A stretch of 64,000 nucleotides of DNA. It comes from Sphingomonas horti. Its GTDB lineage: Bacteria > Pseudomonadota > Alphaproteobacteria > Sphingomonadales > Sphingomonadaceae. The translations under genes were made by a program, and so were the position numbers. Of this stretch, positions 16,473 through 24,925 are shown piece after piece (the stretch's first letter is position 1; each line of letters begins with the position of its first letter). The notes beneath the pieces are model-generated. The model saw only the letters and a program-made list of their open reading frames with translations, did no database searches and had not been told where the DNA came from. Location of the stretch: positions 23,349-87,348 of the forward strand of contig NZ_WQMS01000014.1 of NCBI RefSeq assembly GCF_009753715.1. The letters run 5' to 3'.

Positions 16473-18392
16473 ATGTTCGTACGCGTTCTCTTGGTCGCCC
16501 TGCTGCCGCCGGAACAGGAGCAGTGGCAGACGATAACCGTCACGGCGGAGCCGCAAGCCACCCGCGTGCTGCCGCCTTCGGTCGAGATCGGCGAGGAGCG
16601 ACTACTGGAACGCCAGCCACGAAGCGCGGCCGAGGCCCTAAAGGGCATCGACGGCGTCTCGATCCGGCCCAACTCGCGCGGCGAGTCGGTCGCGCGCGTG
16701 CGCGGCGCCGAGGAACGGCAGACGCAGGTCTTCCTCGACGGGGCGCCGCTGGCAGTGCCGTGGGACGGGCGCGTCGATCTGGGCGTGATCCCGGCGGGGC
16801 TGATCGGCGCGGTGCGCGTGACCAAGGGCGCGGTGCCGATCGAATATGGCACGAACGCGGTCGCAGGCGCGGTCGATCTGGAGACCCGATCGGGCGGCGA
16901 GACCAATTTCCGGGCGATGGCGGAAACGGGATCGCTCGGCTTCGCGCAGGCTTCAGCGGTGGGGACGGTGCGGACCGGCGCGGTCGACTGGACTTTCGCC
17001 GGGTCGGGCCTGACCCGGGACGCAGAGCCCGTGGCGAACCTCGCCGCCCTGCCGTTCAGCCAGGCGCACAGCAATCGCCGCACCAATAGCGACCTCGACA
17101 GCGGCACTCTGTTCGCGGCGGCGAGCTATGCCGCGGGCCCGCTCACGCTCCGCGCCTATGCCCTGCATATCGAAAGCCGCTTCGGCATCGCGCCCGAATC
17201 CGATCGCGACCCGGCCATCGATGCGCCGCGCTACTGGCGCTATCCGGACAAGGACCTGACCCAAGTCGCGCTCTCCTCGGAGCTGAAGATGGGGCGCGGC
17301 AGCGCGCGCCTGGTCGCCTGGCAGCAATGGTTCGACCAGCGCATCGTCCAGTATCGCGACGGGACCTATTCCGCCGTCCGCGGGCAGGAAAAGAATGACG
17401 ACAGCACCCAGGGCGCGCGGCTCGTGCTCTCGGCGCCCCTAGACCAACTGACGCTCCGCGTCGTCGGCACGGCCCAGACGAGCCGGCATATCCAGCAGGA
17501 TTCGGGCGGGCCGGAGCGTCTCTTCCGCCAGAACCTCTACACGCTGGGCACCGAGGCCGACGCGCCGCTGCTCGGCGGCAAGCTGACGATCGGCCTTGCC
17601 TATGACCGCTCCATCAATCCCCGGACCGGCGACAAGCCGGCCCAGCCCGCCAAGGACTCGCTCGCCTTCTCGGCTGCCTATCGGCTGTCCGTGGCAGACG
17701 GACTCTCGGTCGCGGTGTCCGGCGGACGCCGCAGCCGCTTTCCCACGGCGCGCGAGCTGTTCGGCGAGGCGCTCGGCCGTTTCCTGCCCAACCCCGCGCT
17801 GGCTCCGGAACGGGCCTGGCTCGCCGATGTCGAGGTGACGTTCGAGCGCCCCGACTTCAGCCTGCGGCTCAACCCCTTCTATGTGCGAAGCGAGGACACA
17901 ATCGCGCAGCGCGCCGTCCGCGTCGATGGCCGCAACCTGCGCCAGCGCTACAACCTCTCGGGCTCGGAAAGCCTGGGCATCGATGCCGGTGCGACGGCGC
18001 GGCTCGGGCCCCGGCTGGATTGGGAGCTGAACGCAAGCATCCTCAGCGCGCGGGCGGACCGCGGCGCCGCGCCGTTCCGGCGGCTGACGCAACACCCCGG
18101 TTTCGAGCTGTACAGCGCGCTCGACTGGCGGCCGACCGAGGTGCTGTCCCTTCGCGGCGAGTATCGCCGGGTCGGCGGCGCCGACGATCAGGACCCGGCC
18201 GGAAACAAGGCGCGGCTGCCGGGCGGAAACGAGATCAACCTGCGCGCCCGCTGGCAAGTGGCGATGCTCGGCAGCGGCACACCGATGTCGCTCACCGCCA
18301 GCGTCGACAACCTCACCGACGACGTGATCACGCCCCAGCTCGGCCTTCCCCTCCCCGGCCGCGCGATCCGGGTCGGGTTACGGATCAACTGA
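16473..18392 (+). CDS. TonB-dependent outer-membrane receptor
   Basis: 639 residues. A TonB-box-like ITVTAEP (about residues 20-26) is followed by a plug domain (RSAAEALKGIDGVSIRPNSRGES, VFLDGAPL, VTKGAVPIEYGTNAVAGAVDLETRSG) and a C-terminal beta-barrel with alternating strands. It imports an unknown ligand using proton-motive force. The N terminus is odd: MFVRVLLVALLPPEQEQ is very short for a signal peptide and lacks a clear cleavage site, while no better upstream start exists in frame. It ends 4 nt before the convergent dioxygenase gene, which may share its substrate. Confidence 0.88.
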   Translation: MFVRVLLVALLPPEQEQWQTITVTAEPQATRVLPPSVEIGEERLLERQPRSAAEALKGIDGVSIRPNSRGESVARVRGAEERQTQVFLDGAPLAVPWDGRVDLGVIPAGLIGAVRVTKGAVPIEYGTNAVAGAVDLETRSGGETNFRAMAETGSLGFAQASAVGTVRTGAVDWTFAGSGLTRDAEPVANLAALPFSQAHSNRRTNSDLDSGTLFAAASYAAGPLTLRAYALHIESRFGIAPESDRDPAIDAPRYWRYPDKDLTQVALSSELKMGRGSARLVAWQQWFDQRIVQYRDGTYSAVRGQEKNDDSTQGARLVLSAPLDQLTLRVVGTAQTSRHIQQDSGGPERLFRQNLYTLGTEADAPLLGGKLTIGLAYDRSINPRTGDKPAQPAKDSLAFSAAYRLSVADGLSVAVSGGRRSRFPTARELFGEALGRFLPNPALAPERAWLADVEVTFERPDFSLRLNPFYVRSEDTIAQRAVRVDGRNLRQRYNLSGSESLGIDAGATARLGPRLDWELNASILSARADRGAAPFRRLTQHPGFELYSALDWRPTEVLSLRGEYRRVGGADDQDPAGNKARLPGGNEINLRARWQVAMLGSGTPMSLTASVDNLTDDVITPQLGLPLPGRAIRVGLRIN

Positions 18393-18396
18393 CCGT

Positions 18397-19227
18397 TCAG
18401 TGCAGCGGCTGGCCGGAGATGGTGATCCGGTGCATCAGGCGGCGGTGGCCCTGATAATCGTTCATCGCGCAGTGCCACGTCGACCGGTTGTCCCAGATCG
18501 CGAGCGATCCCGGCGACCATTGCAGCCGGCAGTGGAATTCCTCGCGCATGCCGACGCCGTAGAGATAGGCGAGCAGAGGCATGCTTTCCTCACGCGCCCA
18601 GCCCTCAAAGTGCAGCGTGAAAGCCGGGTTCACATACAGGATTTCGCGGCCCGTCACCGGATGACGGATCACCGCCGGATGCACGGCGCGCGTTCTGATG
18701 TCGTGTCCTTTCAGGTCCGCGGCCTGGTCGGTCTGGGCATAGATGCCGTCATGGCTGTAGATGTGGTCGGCCGAATGGACCGCGCGCAGACCGCGCAGCG
18801 TGTCCTGAAGGCCCGGACTCAGCGCATCGAACGCGGCGCTCATCCCGGCGAACAGCGTATCCCCACCCTGCGGCGGCGTCTCGCGCGCCAGCAGCACGGA
18901 GCCCATCGCGGGCACCTGGTCGTAGCTGTGGTCGGTATGCCAGCCGCCGCCGATATTGGTCGTCTGCGTCTCGGACTTGCGCACCTCGGCGATCTCGGGA
19001 TGGCCGCCATTCGCCGGGAAGTAATTGTTGATGTCGATCGCACCCCAGCGCCGGGCGAAGGCGATATGCTGCTCGGGCGTCAGCTGCTGGTCGCGGACGA
19101 ACACGACGCCATGCTCGGCCAGCGCGGCCGTCATCCGGCCGAAATCCGTGTCGTCCAGGCGGTTGAGATCGACGCCGATCGCTTCCACGCCGACATGCTT
19201 GCCCAGCGGCCGCAGCTCCAATGCCAT
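18397..19227 (-). CDS. TauD/TfdA family Fe(II)/2-oxoglutarate dioxygenase
   Basis: 276 residues. The iron-binding facial triad is visible as HTD in GGWHTDHSYDQVP and a distal His in GHRRLMHRITISG near the C terminus, with the 2-oxoglutarate-binding Arg in the same segment. Family members hydroxylate taurine, alkylsulfonates, phenoxyacetates or similar small acids; substrate is unassigned. ATG at 19227 has AGGAGAGG upstream (the longer frame is rejected). It is divergent from the Crp-type regulator (61 bp apart) and convergent with the TonB receptor. Confidence 0.9.
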   Translation of the reverse strand: MALELRPLGKHVGVEAIGVDLNRLDDTDFGRMTAALAEHGVVFVRDQQLTPEQHIAFARRWGAIDINNYFPANGGHPEIAEVRKSETQTTNIGGGWHTDHSYDQVPAMGSVLLARETPPQGGDTLFAGMSAAFDALSPGLQDTLRGLRAVHSADHIYSHDGIYAQTDQAADLKGHDIRTRAVHPAVIRHPVTGREILYVNPAFTLHFEGWAREESMPLLAYLYGVGMREEFHCRLQWSPGSLAIWDNRSTWHCAMNDYQGHRRLMHRITISGQPLH

Positions 19228-19248
19228 CGCGCCTCTCCTGACGTTTCC

Positions 19249-19268
19249 GCGGTTGTAGCGGCAACGGC
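19249..19268. promoter_or_regulatory. Possible operator between dioxygenase and Crp/Fnr regulator
   Basis: Imperfect inverted repeat GCGGTTG-tagcgg-CAACGGC, six of seven positions paired, centred in the 61-bp divergent promoter region. Spacing (6 nt between 7-nt half-sites) is of Crp/Fnr operator size, but the half-site is not the Crp or Fnr consensus. Confidence 0.3.
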
Positions 19269-19288
19269 TTTGCACAAATATCACTCGG

Positions 19289-19948
19289 GTGACATTCGAC
19301 CTGCCCGCAACGCTCCGCCGCAACCGCTGGTTCGCGCGCCGCACCCCGGCCTTGCAGGAGCGGCTGTGCGCGGAAGGGCAGGTCATCCGCCTCGCACCCG
19401 GTCAATGGGTCTATAGCGAAGGCGATCCGGACACGGGCCTGTGCGCGGTGCTGGAAGGCGCGTTGAGGCTGGAAGTCGCCGTCGATGCCGAGCGCGACGT
19501 GTTGATCGGATTGGCGCAGCCCGTCAGCATCCTCGGCCAGAGCCGCCGGCGCGGCGGCGGTCCGCGCATCGTCACCACGCGCGCGCAAGGGCCGGCGACG
19601 ATCCTGGCGATCTCGGACGCGGCGCTCGACCGCATCGCCGCGGCGCATCCCGACGTGTGGAAGGACGTAAGCGAGCTTGTCTACGAGCAACTCGACGCGA
19701 TCGTCCACCTGGCCGCGCAATTGCTGGTGCTGAAGCCGCGCGCCCGCGTCGCGGCCCGCCTGCTGCAGCTCGGTGGCGAGGGCCAGGTGCAGGCACGCCA
19801 GTCGGACCTGGCGGAAATGTGCGGCATCACCCGCAAGGCGGTGAACGACCATCTCGCCGCGCTGGAGCAGGCCGGCCTGATCGAACGGGCCTATGGCGCG
19901 GTCAGGCTTTTGTCGCCCGCCGCCCTCGGCCAGATCGCGCGCGGCTAG
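19289..19948 (+). CDS. Crp/Fnr family transcriptional regulator
   Basis: 219 residues: an N-terminal cyclic-nucleotide-binding-like beta-roll (about 12-130), a dimerisation helix, and a C-terminal winged helix-turn-helix ([28 protein letters not shown], about 171-198). No FNR-type cysteine cluster is visible, so it is probably not an oxygen sensor; the ligand is unknown. The start is GTG at 19289. Divergence from the TauD-type gene suggests it controls that gene or itself. The stop overlaps queA by 4 nt tail to tail. Confidence 0.88.
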   Translation: MTFDLPATLRRNRWFARRTPALQERLCAEGQVIRLAPGQWVYSEGDPDTGLCAVLEGALRLEVAVDAERDVLIGLAQPVSILGQSRRRGGGPRIVTTRAQGPATILAISDAALDRIAAAHPDVWKDVSELVYEQLDAIVHLAAQLLVLKPRARVAARLLQLGGEGQVQARQSDLAEMCGITRKAVNDHLAALEQAGLIERAYGAVRLLSPAALGQIARG

Positions 19949-20970
19949 GGGAGCAGCAGCGAGGCGTCGCCGTAGCTGTAGAAGCGATAGCCGCTCGCGA
20001 TTGCGTGCGCATAGGCAGCCAGCATGCGTTCGCGGCCCATCAGCGCCGAGACCAGCATGAACAGCGTGGATTTCGGCAGGTGGAAATTGGTCATCAGGCC
20101 ATCGATCGCGCGGAAGCCGTAGCCGGGGGTGATGAAGATCTCCGTGTCACCCTCGAACGCTTGGATGCGGCCGTCTTCCGAGGCCGCGCTTTCGAGCAGG
20201 CGGAGGCTGGTGGTGCCGACGGCGATCACCCGGCCGCCTTTCCCGCGCACCGCGTTCAGCCGCTCGGCGGTGGCGGTGTCGATGCGGCCCCATTCGGCAT
20301 GCATCCGGTGGTCGGCCGTGTCCTCCGCCTTGACCGGCAGGAACGTGCCGGCGCCGACGTGAAGCGTCAGGGTTTCGTGCCCGATCCCGGCCTGGGCCAG
20401 CGCCGTCATCAGCGCGGGTGTGAAGTGCAGCGCGGCCGTCGGTGCGGCAACGGCGCCCTTCTCTCGCGCGAACATCGTCTGGTAATCGGCGCGATCCCGC
20501 TCGTCCGCCTCGCGCTTGCTCGCGATATAGGGCGGCAGCGGCATCCGGCCGGCACGGTCGAGCAGCACTTCGACCGGGTCGTCGCCAAGGAAACGAAGCA
20601 GGAAGCTGCCGTCGGCATTGCGCGCCTCCGCAATCGCGCGGACGTCGGCGGGGAACTCGATCTCGTCACCGATCCGCAGCCGCTTGGCGTTGCGGATGAA
20701 AGCGTGCCAGCGCCTGAGGTCCTGCCGCTTGTGCAGCGTGGCCCCGATTCGCGCTTCCCCGCGCCGCCCCTCGAGCTGGGCCGGGATCACGCGGGTGTCG
20801 TTGAACACGAGGCAGTCCCCCGCGCGCAGCAGTGCCGGCAGCTCGCTAACGATGTGGTCGGCGCGGCGATCGCCGTCGAGCACCAGCAGCCTCGCGCTGT
20901 CCCGCGGCTCGGCGGGACGGAGCGCGATGCGGTCCTGCGGCAGGTCGAAATCGAATAGATCGACCTTCAT
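19945..20970 (-). CDS. queA: S-adenosylmethionine:tRNA ribosyltransferase-isomerase
   Basis: QueA converts preQ1 to epoxyqueuosine at tRNA position 34 using the ribosyl group of SAM. 341 residues; the N terminus ([30 protein letters not shown]) and segments [24 protein letters not shown] and THVGAGTF-type motif ([13 protein letters not shown]) are diagnostic. The C-terminal [16 protein letters not shown] is also typical. It is the last gene of a leftward group with the cyclophilin gene upstream (18 nt away). Confidence 0.96.
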   Translation of the reverse strand: MKVDLFDFDLPQDRIALRPAEPRDSARLLVLDGDRRADHIVSELPALLRAGDCLVFNDTRVIPAQLEGRRGEARIGATLHKRQDLRRWHAFIRNAKRLRIGDEIEFPADVRAIAEARNADGSFLLRFLGDDPVEVLLDRAGRMPLPPYIASKREADERDRADYQTMFAREKGAVAAPTAALHFTPALMTALAQAGIGHETLTLHVGAGTFLPVKAEDTADHRMHAEWGRIDTATAERLNAVRGKGGRVIAVGTTSLRLLESAASEDGRIQAFEGDTEIFITPGYGFRAIDGLMTNFHLPKSTLFMLVSALMGRERMLAAYAHAIASGYRFYSYGDASLLLP

Positions 20971-20988
20971 AATGCGGTCCGATGCCGC

Positions 20989-21726
20989 TTAGTTGACGGG
21001 CTGAGGCATCGGTTCGGGGGTCGGCGTCGGCGCTGGGGCAGGCGTGGGCGAAGGAGCCGGCGCTGCCGCCTCTGGTGCCGCGGTCGGCGTGGGAACAGGC
21101 GTCGGCGCCACGGCCGGCAGCGGCACCGGCGCCGCGTTCTCCCCGTCCGCCTGGATCCAGGCCTTGACGATGTGCGTGGGATTGGCCGGCGGCTCGCCCT
21201 TCTCGATCGCGTCGACGAACTGCATGCCGGAAATGACGCGGCCGAAGACGGTGTAGTGATTGTCGAGGCGCAGCGTCGGCATCAGCATGATGAAGAATTG
21301 GCTGTTGGCGGAATCGGCCGCCTCCGCGCGGGCCATCGAAACGGCGCCGCGCACGTGCGGCAGGTCGTTGAACTCGGCTTTCAGGTCGGGAAGGGGCGAG
21401 CCGCCCTCTCCGGTGCCTTTGGGATCGCCGCCCTGCGCCATGAAGCCGTCGATCACGCGGTGAAAGGTGAGGCCGTTGTAGAAGCCGGCGCGCGTCAGCG
21501 TCTTGATCCGCTCGACCGTGTTCGGCGCCTTGTCGGGGCGAAGCTGGATCAGGACCGGACCGCCGGTCGACAGCTGCAGCACCCAGGTGTCGGCGGGCGT
21601 CACCGGCGGCGTGACCGGCGCGGCCGCAGGGGTCGGCGTCGGTTCCGGCTTCGGCGCCTTCTTCGCGATCGCCGCCGTCGCAAAGATCGCGCCGAACAAG
21701 GCAAGGATGGCGGCAATCAGGCGCAT
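20989..21726 (-). CDS. Exported cyclophilin-type peptidyl-prolyl isomerase with Pro-rich ends
   Basis: 245 residues. A signal peptide (RLIAAILALFGAIFATAAIA) is followed by a Pro/Thr/Ala-rich linker, a cyclophilin domain (about 46-195, with FHRVIDGFMAQGGDP, NSQFFIML and YTVFGRVISGM), and a 50-residue C-terminal Pro/Thr/Ala-rich tail. Likely assists folding of exported proteins in the periplasm. The tail is unusual for a cyclophilin and may be a wall- or surface-spanning linker. It is co-directional with queA and probably co-transcribed. Confidence 0.92.
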   Translation of the reverse strand: MRLIAAILALFGAIFATAAIAKKAPKPEPTPTPAAAPVTPPVTPADTWVLQLSTGGPVLIQLRPDKAPNTVERIKTLTRAGFYNGLTFHRVIDGFMAQGGDPKGTGEGGSPLPDLKAEFNDLPHVRGAVSMARAEAADSANSQFFIMLMPTLRLDNHYTVFGRVISGMQFVDAIEKGEPPANPTHIVKAWIQADGENAAPVPLPAVAPTPVPTPTAAPEAAAPAPSPTPAPAPTPTPEPMPQPVN

Positions 21727-21792
21727 TCGAAACTCCGTCTCCGGGAAACTCGGGCCGCTAGTCGAACGCGGCTTAGCGGCGGCTGAATAGGG

Positions 21793-22293
21793 CTAATCGC
21801 CCTTCCGGCCAAGCCTTTCGACGCGGGCGACGACATCCTGGGCGACGGCGGGCGTGACGAACTTGCCGATATCGCCGCCATAGATCGCGATTTCCTTGAC
21901 CAGCCGCGACGCGATCGGCTGCAGCGACACATCGGCCATCAGGAAGACGGTCTCGATCCGGTCGTTGAGCTGCTGGTTCATGCCGGCCATCTGATATTCG
22001 TATTCGAAGTCGGCGACGGCGCGCAGCCCGCGCACGATCACCGACGCGCCCTGCCGCTCGGCGAAGGTCATCAGCAGCGAATCGAACGGCACCACGTCGA
22101 TATGGCCGGCTTCGCCGTCGACCTCGCGGCGGACCATCTCGATCCGCTCCTCGACCGAGAACATCGGAGATTTGGACGGATTGGTGGTGACGCCGATCAC
22201 CAGCCTGTCGACCAGCTTGGCGCCGCGCCGGATGATGTCCATATGCCCCAGGGTGATCGGGTCAAACGTGCCCGGATAAACGCCTGTCCTCAT
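21793..22293 (-). CDS. coaD: Phosphopantetheine adenylyltransferase
   Basis: Penultimate step of coenzyme A synthesis. 166 residues with the nucleotidyltransferase motif TGVYPGTFDPITLGHMDII (GxFDPxxxGH) at the N terminus, and the RGLRAVADFEYEYQMAGMN stretch. The ATG at 22293 is preceded by ACAGGTAAG; the open frame is longer but the family begins here. It starts only 1 nt from the end of ispA, suggesting one transcription unit. Confidence 0.96.
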   Translation of the reverse strand: MRTGVYPGTFDPITLGHMDIIRRGAKLVDRLVIGVTTNPSKSPMFSVEERIEMVRREVDGEAGHIDVVPFDSLLMTFAERQGASVIVRGLRAVADFEYEYQMAGMNQQLNDRIETVFLMADVSLQPIASRLVKEIAIYGGDIGKFVTPAVAQDVVARVERLGRKGD

Positions 22294-22294
22294 C

Positions 22295-23194
22295 TTACCT
22301 GTCCCGATCGATGATGTAGCTTGCGATCGCGCGCAGCAGGTCGGCCTCGCTGCCATGGTCGCTCAAATGCTCGATCGCCTGCGCGACCAGCAGCCGCGCC
22401 TGCTCACGCGCGCGGTCGACACCCAGGTGCGACACGAACGTCGCCTTGCCCGCCGCCGCGTCCTTGCCGACCGCCTTGCCCGCGGTTTCCGCGCTTCCTT
22501 CGACGTCGATCAGGTCGTCGACGATCTGGAAGGCGAGGCCGACGTTGCGGGCATAGCCGCGTAGGTGCGTTCGGCCCTCGGGCGGGATGCGCCCCATGAT
22601 GGCGCCGGCCTCGAGGCAAAAGCCGAACAGCGCGCCCGTCTTCAGCTGCTGGAGCCGGGTGACGGTCGCAAGATCCATCACCACGGCACTTGCCGCCAGG
22701 TCCATCATCTGCCCGCCCGCCATGCCGCTCGGCCCGGCGGCGCGCGCGAGCTCAAGGCACAGCTCGGCGCGGACGAACGGATCGGCATGAGTGGCGGGAT
22801 CGGCGAGCACTTCGAAGGCGAGCGCGTGGAGCGCGTCGCCCGCCAGCACCGCGGCCGCTTCGTCGAACGCGCGGTGGACGGTCGGCTTGCCGCGCCGGAC
22901 GTCGTCGTCGTCCATTGCCGGCAGGTCGTCATGGACCAGCGAATAGACATGGATGCATTCGATCGCTGTGGCGACGCGCAGGGCGGCGGCGCGATCGACG
23001 GCATAAAGCTCGCATGATGCGCAGACCAGCAGCGGCCGCAGCCGCTTGCCCCCGCCAATCGCGGCATAGCGCATCGCCTCGTACAACCGGCGGCGCGGAT
23101 CGTCGGGAATCGCGAGCAGCAGGTCGAAGGCGTGATCGATGTCGCGCGCAACCTGCGCCATCGCATGCCCCAGCCCCGTGCCCCCCCTGGTCAT
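22295..23194 (-). CDS. ispA: Polyprenyl (farnesyl) diphosphate synthase
   Basis: Condenses isopentenyl diphosphate with allylic diphosphates to make the C15 precursor of quinone tails, undecaprenol and carotenoids. 299 residues with the two aspartate-rich motifs HDDLPAMDDDDVRRG (first) and DDLID (second) that bind Mg-diphosphate, and GGKRLRPLL near the N terminus. The start at 23194 lies 4 nt after the xseB stop; ATG 23161 is the alternative. xseB-ispA adjacency is conserved in many bacteria. Confidence 0.92.
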   Translation of the reverse strand: MTRGGTGLGHAMAQVARDIDHAFDLLLAIPDDPRRRLYEAMRYAAIGGGKRLRPLLVCASCELYAVDRAAALRVATAIECIHVYSLVHDDLPAMDDDDVRRGKPTVHRAFDEAAAVLAGDALHALAFEVLADPATHADPFVRAELCLELARAAGPSGMAGGQMMDLAASAVVMDLATVTRLQQLKTGALFGFCLEAGAIMGRIPPEGRTHLRGYARNVGLAFQIVDDLIDVEGSAETAGKAVGKDAAAGKATFVSHLGVDRAREQARLLVAQAIEHLSDHGSEADLLRAIASYIIDRDR

Positions 23195-23198
23195 CGGA

Positions 23199-23450
23199 TC
23201 AGCCGCCGTCGAACGGCTGCACGCCCGTCGGCCGACCGTCCTGGCCCAGAGTGATCTTCTCGATCCGCGCCTGGGCGTCGGCCAGCCGCGCTTCGCACTG
23301 GCCGCGCAGCTTGTCACCCTCGGCGTAGAGCAAGATCGACTCGTCCAGCGAAGCCTCGCCGCTTTCCAGTCGCGACACGATCGCCTCCAGTCGCTTCAGC
23401 GCGTCCTCGAACGACAAATCGGTAACATGTGTTGGCGCGATGTCCGTCAT
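23199..23450 (-). CDS. xseB: Exodeoxyribonuclease VII small subunit
   Basis: 83 residues: FEDALKRLEAIVSRLESGEASLDESILLYAEG is the classic XseB segment, forming two helices that bind the large subunit XseA. The complex degrades single-stranded DNA from either end. xseA is not in the window. Divergent from the DUF4331 operon with a 117-bp intergenic region. Confidence 0.95.
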   Translation of the reverse strand: MTDIAPTHVTDLSFEDALKRLEAIVSRLESGEASLDESILLYAEGDKLRGQCEARLADAQARIEKITLGQDGRPTGVQPFDGG

Positions 23451-23567
23451 GCATCCGCTATGATCACAGGCCGTATCTTGGTCAATCGGGGCGTCATTTT
23501 CGTCGACGAGTGGCTTTACGATCTGCCCGGAGAGGCAGAGGCTTGGCCGCAGAACAGGGAGGGTGAC

Positions 23568-24224
23568 ATGCGCATCTCACGCACGTGGATGACGCTGGGG
23601 GCGACGGCGCTTGCCTTGCCTCTGGCACTCGTATCGGCCGATTACGCGACCAGAGCCGCCGACCACCTCGATCCACCGGCCCGAACCGACAAGGATTTCG
23701 ATCCGACGCCTGACGTGCCGGCCGATATCGCCGATGTGTTCGCCTGGTACACGCCCACCTCCATCGTCGTTGCCCTGACCTTTGCCGGTCCGCAGCCGGG
23801 CAACATGCCGCCGTTCTACGACCGTGACGTGCTCTACACGATCAACATCTCGAACGCAGGCGCACGCACCGATCCGGAAATCCAGATCCGCTTCCGCTTC
23901 GGCTTCGACGGCCAGTCGCCGGGCGTCCAGTTCACCGGCATACCCGGCACGACCGGACCGCTTCAGGGCCCGGTGCAGACGGTTCTGCAACAGGGCGGCG
24001 TGAAGGCCATCGCCGGCGTGTTCGACGATCCCTTCTTCTTCGACCTGCTCGGCTTCAGGGAGACGCGCTCGACGGGCACGCTCGCGATCCGCAACACGCG
24101 CGATTTCTTCGACGGGCAGAACGACACATCGGTCGTGATCGAGATTCCGCGCTCTGCGGTGCTGAACGGCACCAATCCATTGGACGTCTGGGCGGATACC
24201 GCCCGTTTCGGAGGGAATCTGTGA
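23568..24224 (+). CDS. Exported DUF4331 protein, first gene of a four-gene operon
   Basis: 218 residues. An N-terminal signal peptide (TLGATALALPLALVSADYATRA) precedes a SADYATRAADHLDPPARTDKDFDPTPDVPADIADVFAWY segment; DHLDPP plus the ADI.D.FAW motif are characteristic of DUF4331, a family of exported proteins without known activity. Strong AGGGAGGGTGAC precedes the ATG at 23568. The stop overlaps the next ATG (TGATG), so the two DUF4331 genes are translationally coupled. Conserved acidic and His residues suggest a metal- or ligand-binding periplasmic protein, but this is inference. Confidence 0.85.
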   Translation: MRISRTWMTLGATALALPLALVSADYATRAADHLDPPARTDKDFDPTPDVPADIADVFAWYTPTSIVVALTFAGPQPGNMPPFYDRDVLYTINISNAGARTDPEIQIRFRFGFDGQSPGVQFTGIPGTTGPLQGPVQTVLQQGGVKAIAGVFDDPFFFDLLGFRETRSTGTLAIRNTRDFFDGQNDTSVVIEIPRSAVLNGTNPLDVWADTARFGGNL

Positions 24225-24925
24225 TGCGCGCGCTTCCGCTCCTCGCCCTCGCCCTGACATTGCCCGCGCTCAATGCCTGCAGCAGCGACAGCAGCACCGC
24301 GGCTCCGCGGCCCGGCCCGATCGGCTCGACACCCACGCCGACGCCCACGCCGTCGCCGACCGCGACCGGGACCGCATTCGACGTGACGCGATGCCTGAAC
24401 CAGCAGGTCGCGCCCGGCGTCAGCGTGGCAAATCTGGTGATACCGGACACGGTCAAGCTCGACGTGACGAAGCCGAACGGTTTCCCGAACGGGCGCGGGC
24501 TGAACGATCCCGTCGTTGACCTGACTCTGGCCGTTATCTTCCTCGACCTGACGAAACATCCGGCCAATCTGCTGGCGAGTCTGCCGCTCGATCCGCCGGG
24601 GAACGAAGTGAAGACCTTGCCCGATTTCCCGTATCTCGCGCCGGCCAACGGCAACCCGCCGCTGCCTCCGGCCGGCGGCACCAACTTCAACTTCAGGACC
24701 GATCCACCCTCCGCGTATGTGCGGGTCGACCGCATGGGCATGCCGGCCGTGGCGACGGCGCTCGTGTCCAGCTCGATGAAGAACGCCTATAATGATGCGA
24801 ACCCGACGGACGACGCCTCCGGCAAATTCGTGGTCGAGCTCGGCACGACACTGACCCACCTCACCGAACAACTGGCCGACGATTTCCAGCGGCTGAGCCT
24901 CAACATGTGCGCGACGCCCATTTGA
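24224..24925 (+). CDS. DUF4331 family lipoprotein with Thr-Pro linker
   Basis: 233 residues. The signal peptide ends in the lipobox LNAC, so it is a lipoprotein; residues about 35-48 are a (TP)n linker, followed by a DUF4331-like domain (FDVTRCLNQQVAPGVSVANLVIPDTVKLD, RDRMGMPAV-type segment VRVDRMGMPAVATAL). It looks like the second half of a split DUF4331 system whose first half is the preceding gene. The ATG 24224 overlaps the previous stop; the GTG at 24221 is an alternative. Confidence 0.75.
   Translation: MRALPLLALALTLPALNACSSDSSTAAPRPGPIGSTPTPTPTPSPTATGTAFDVTRCLNQQVAPGVSVANLVIPDTVKLDVTKPNGFPNGRGLNDPVVDLTLAVIFLDLTKHPANLLASLPLDPPGNEVKTLPDFPYLAPANGNPPLPPAGGTNFNFRTDPPSAYVRVDRMGMPAVATALVSSSMKNAYNDANPTDDASGKFVVELGTTLTHLTEQLADDFQRLSLNMCATPI

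Noticed and set aside
19441..20958. 505-residue plus-strand open frame
   Set aside because: Antisense to queA and overlapping the Crp gene; composition is not that of a real protein.
24300..24365. Short tandem repeat (acgcc-type) considered as a CRISPR or VNTR
   Set aside because: It encodes the Thr-Pro linker of the lipoprotein and has no spacer structure.
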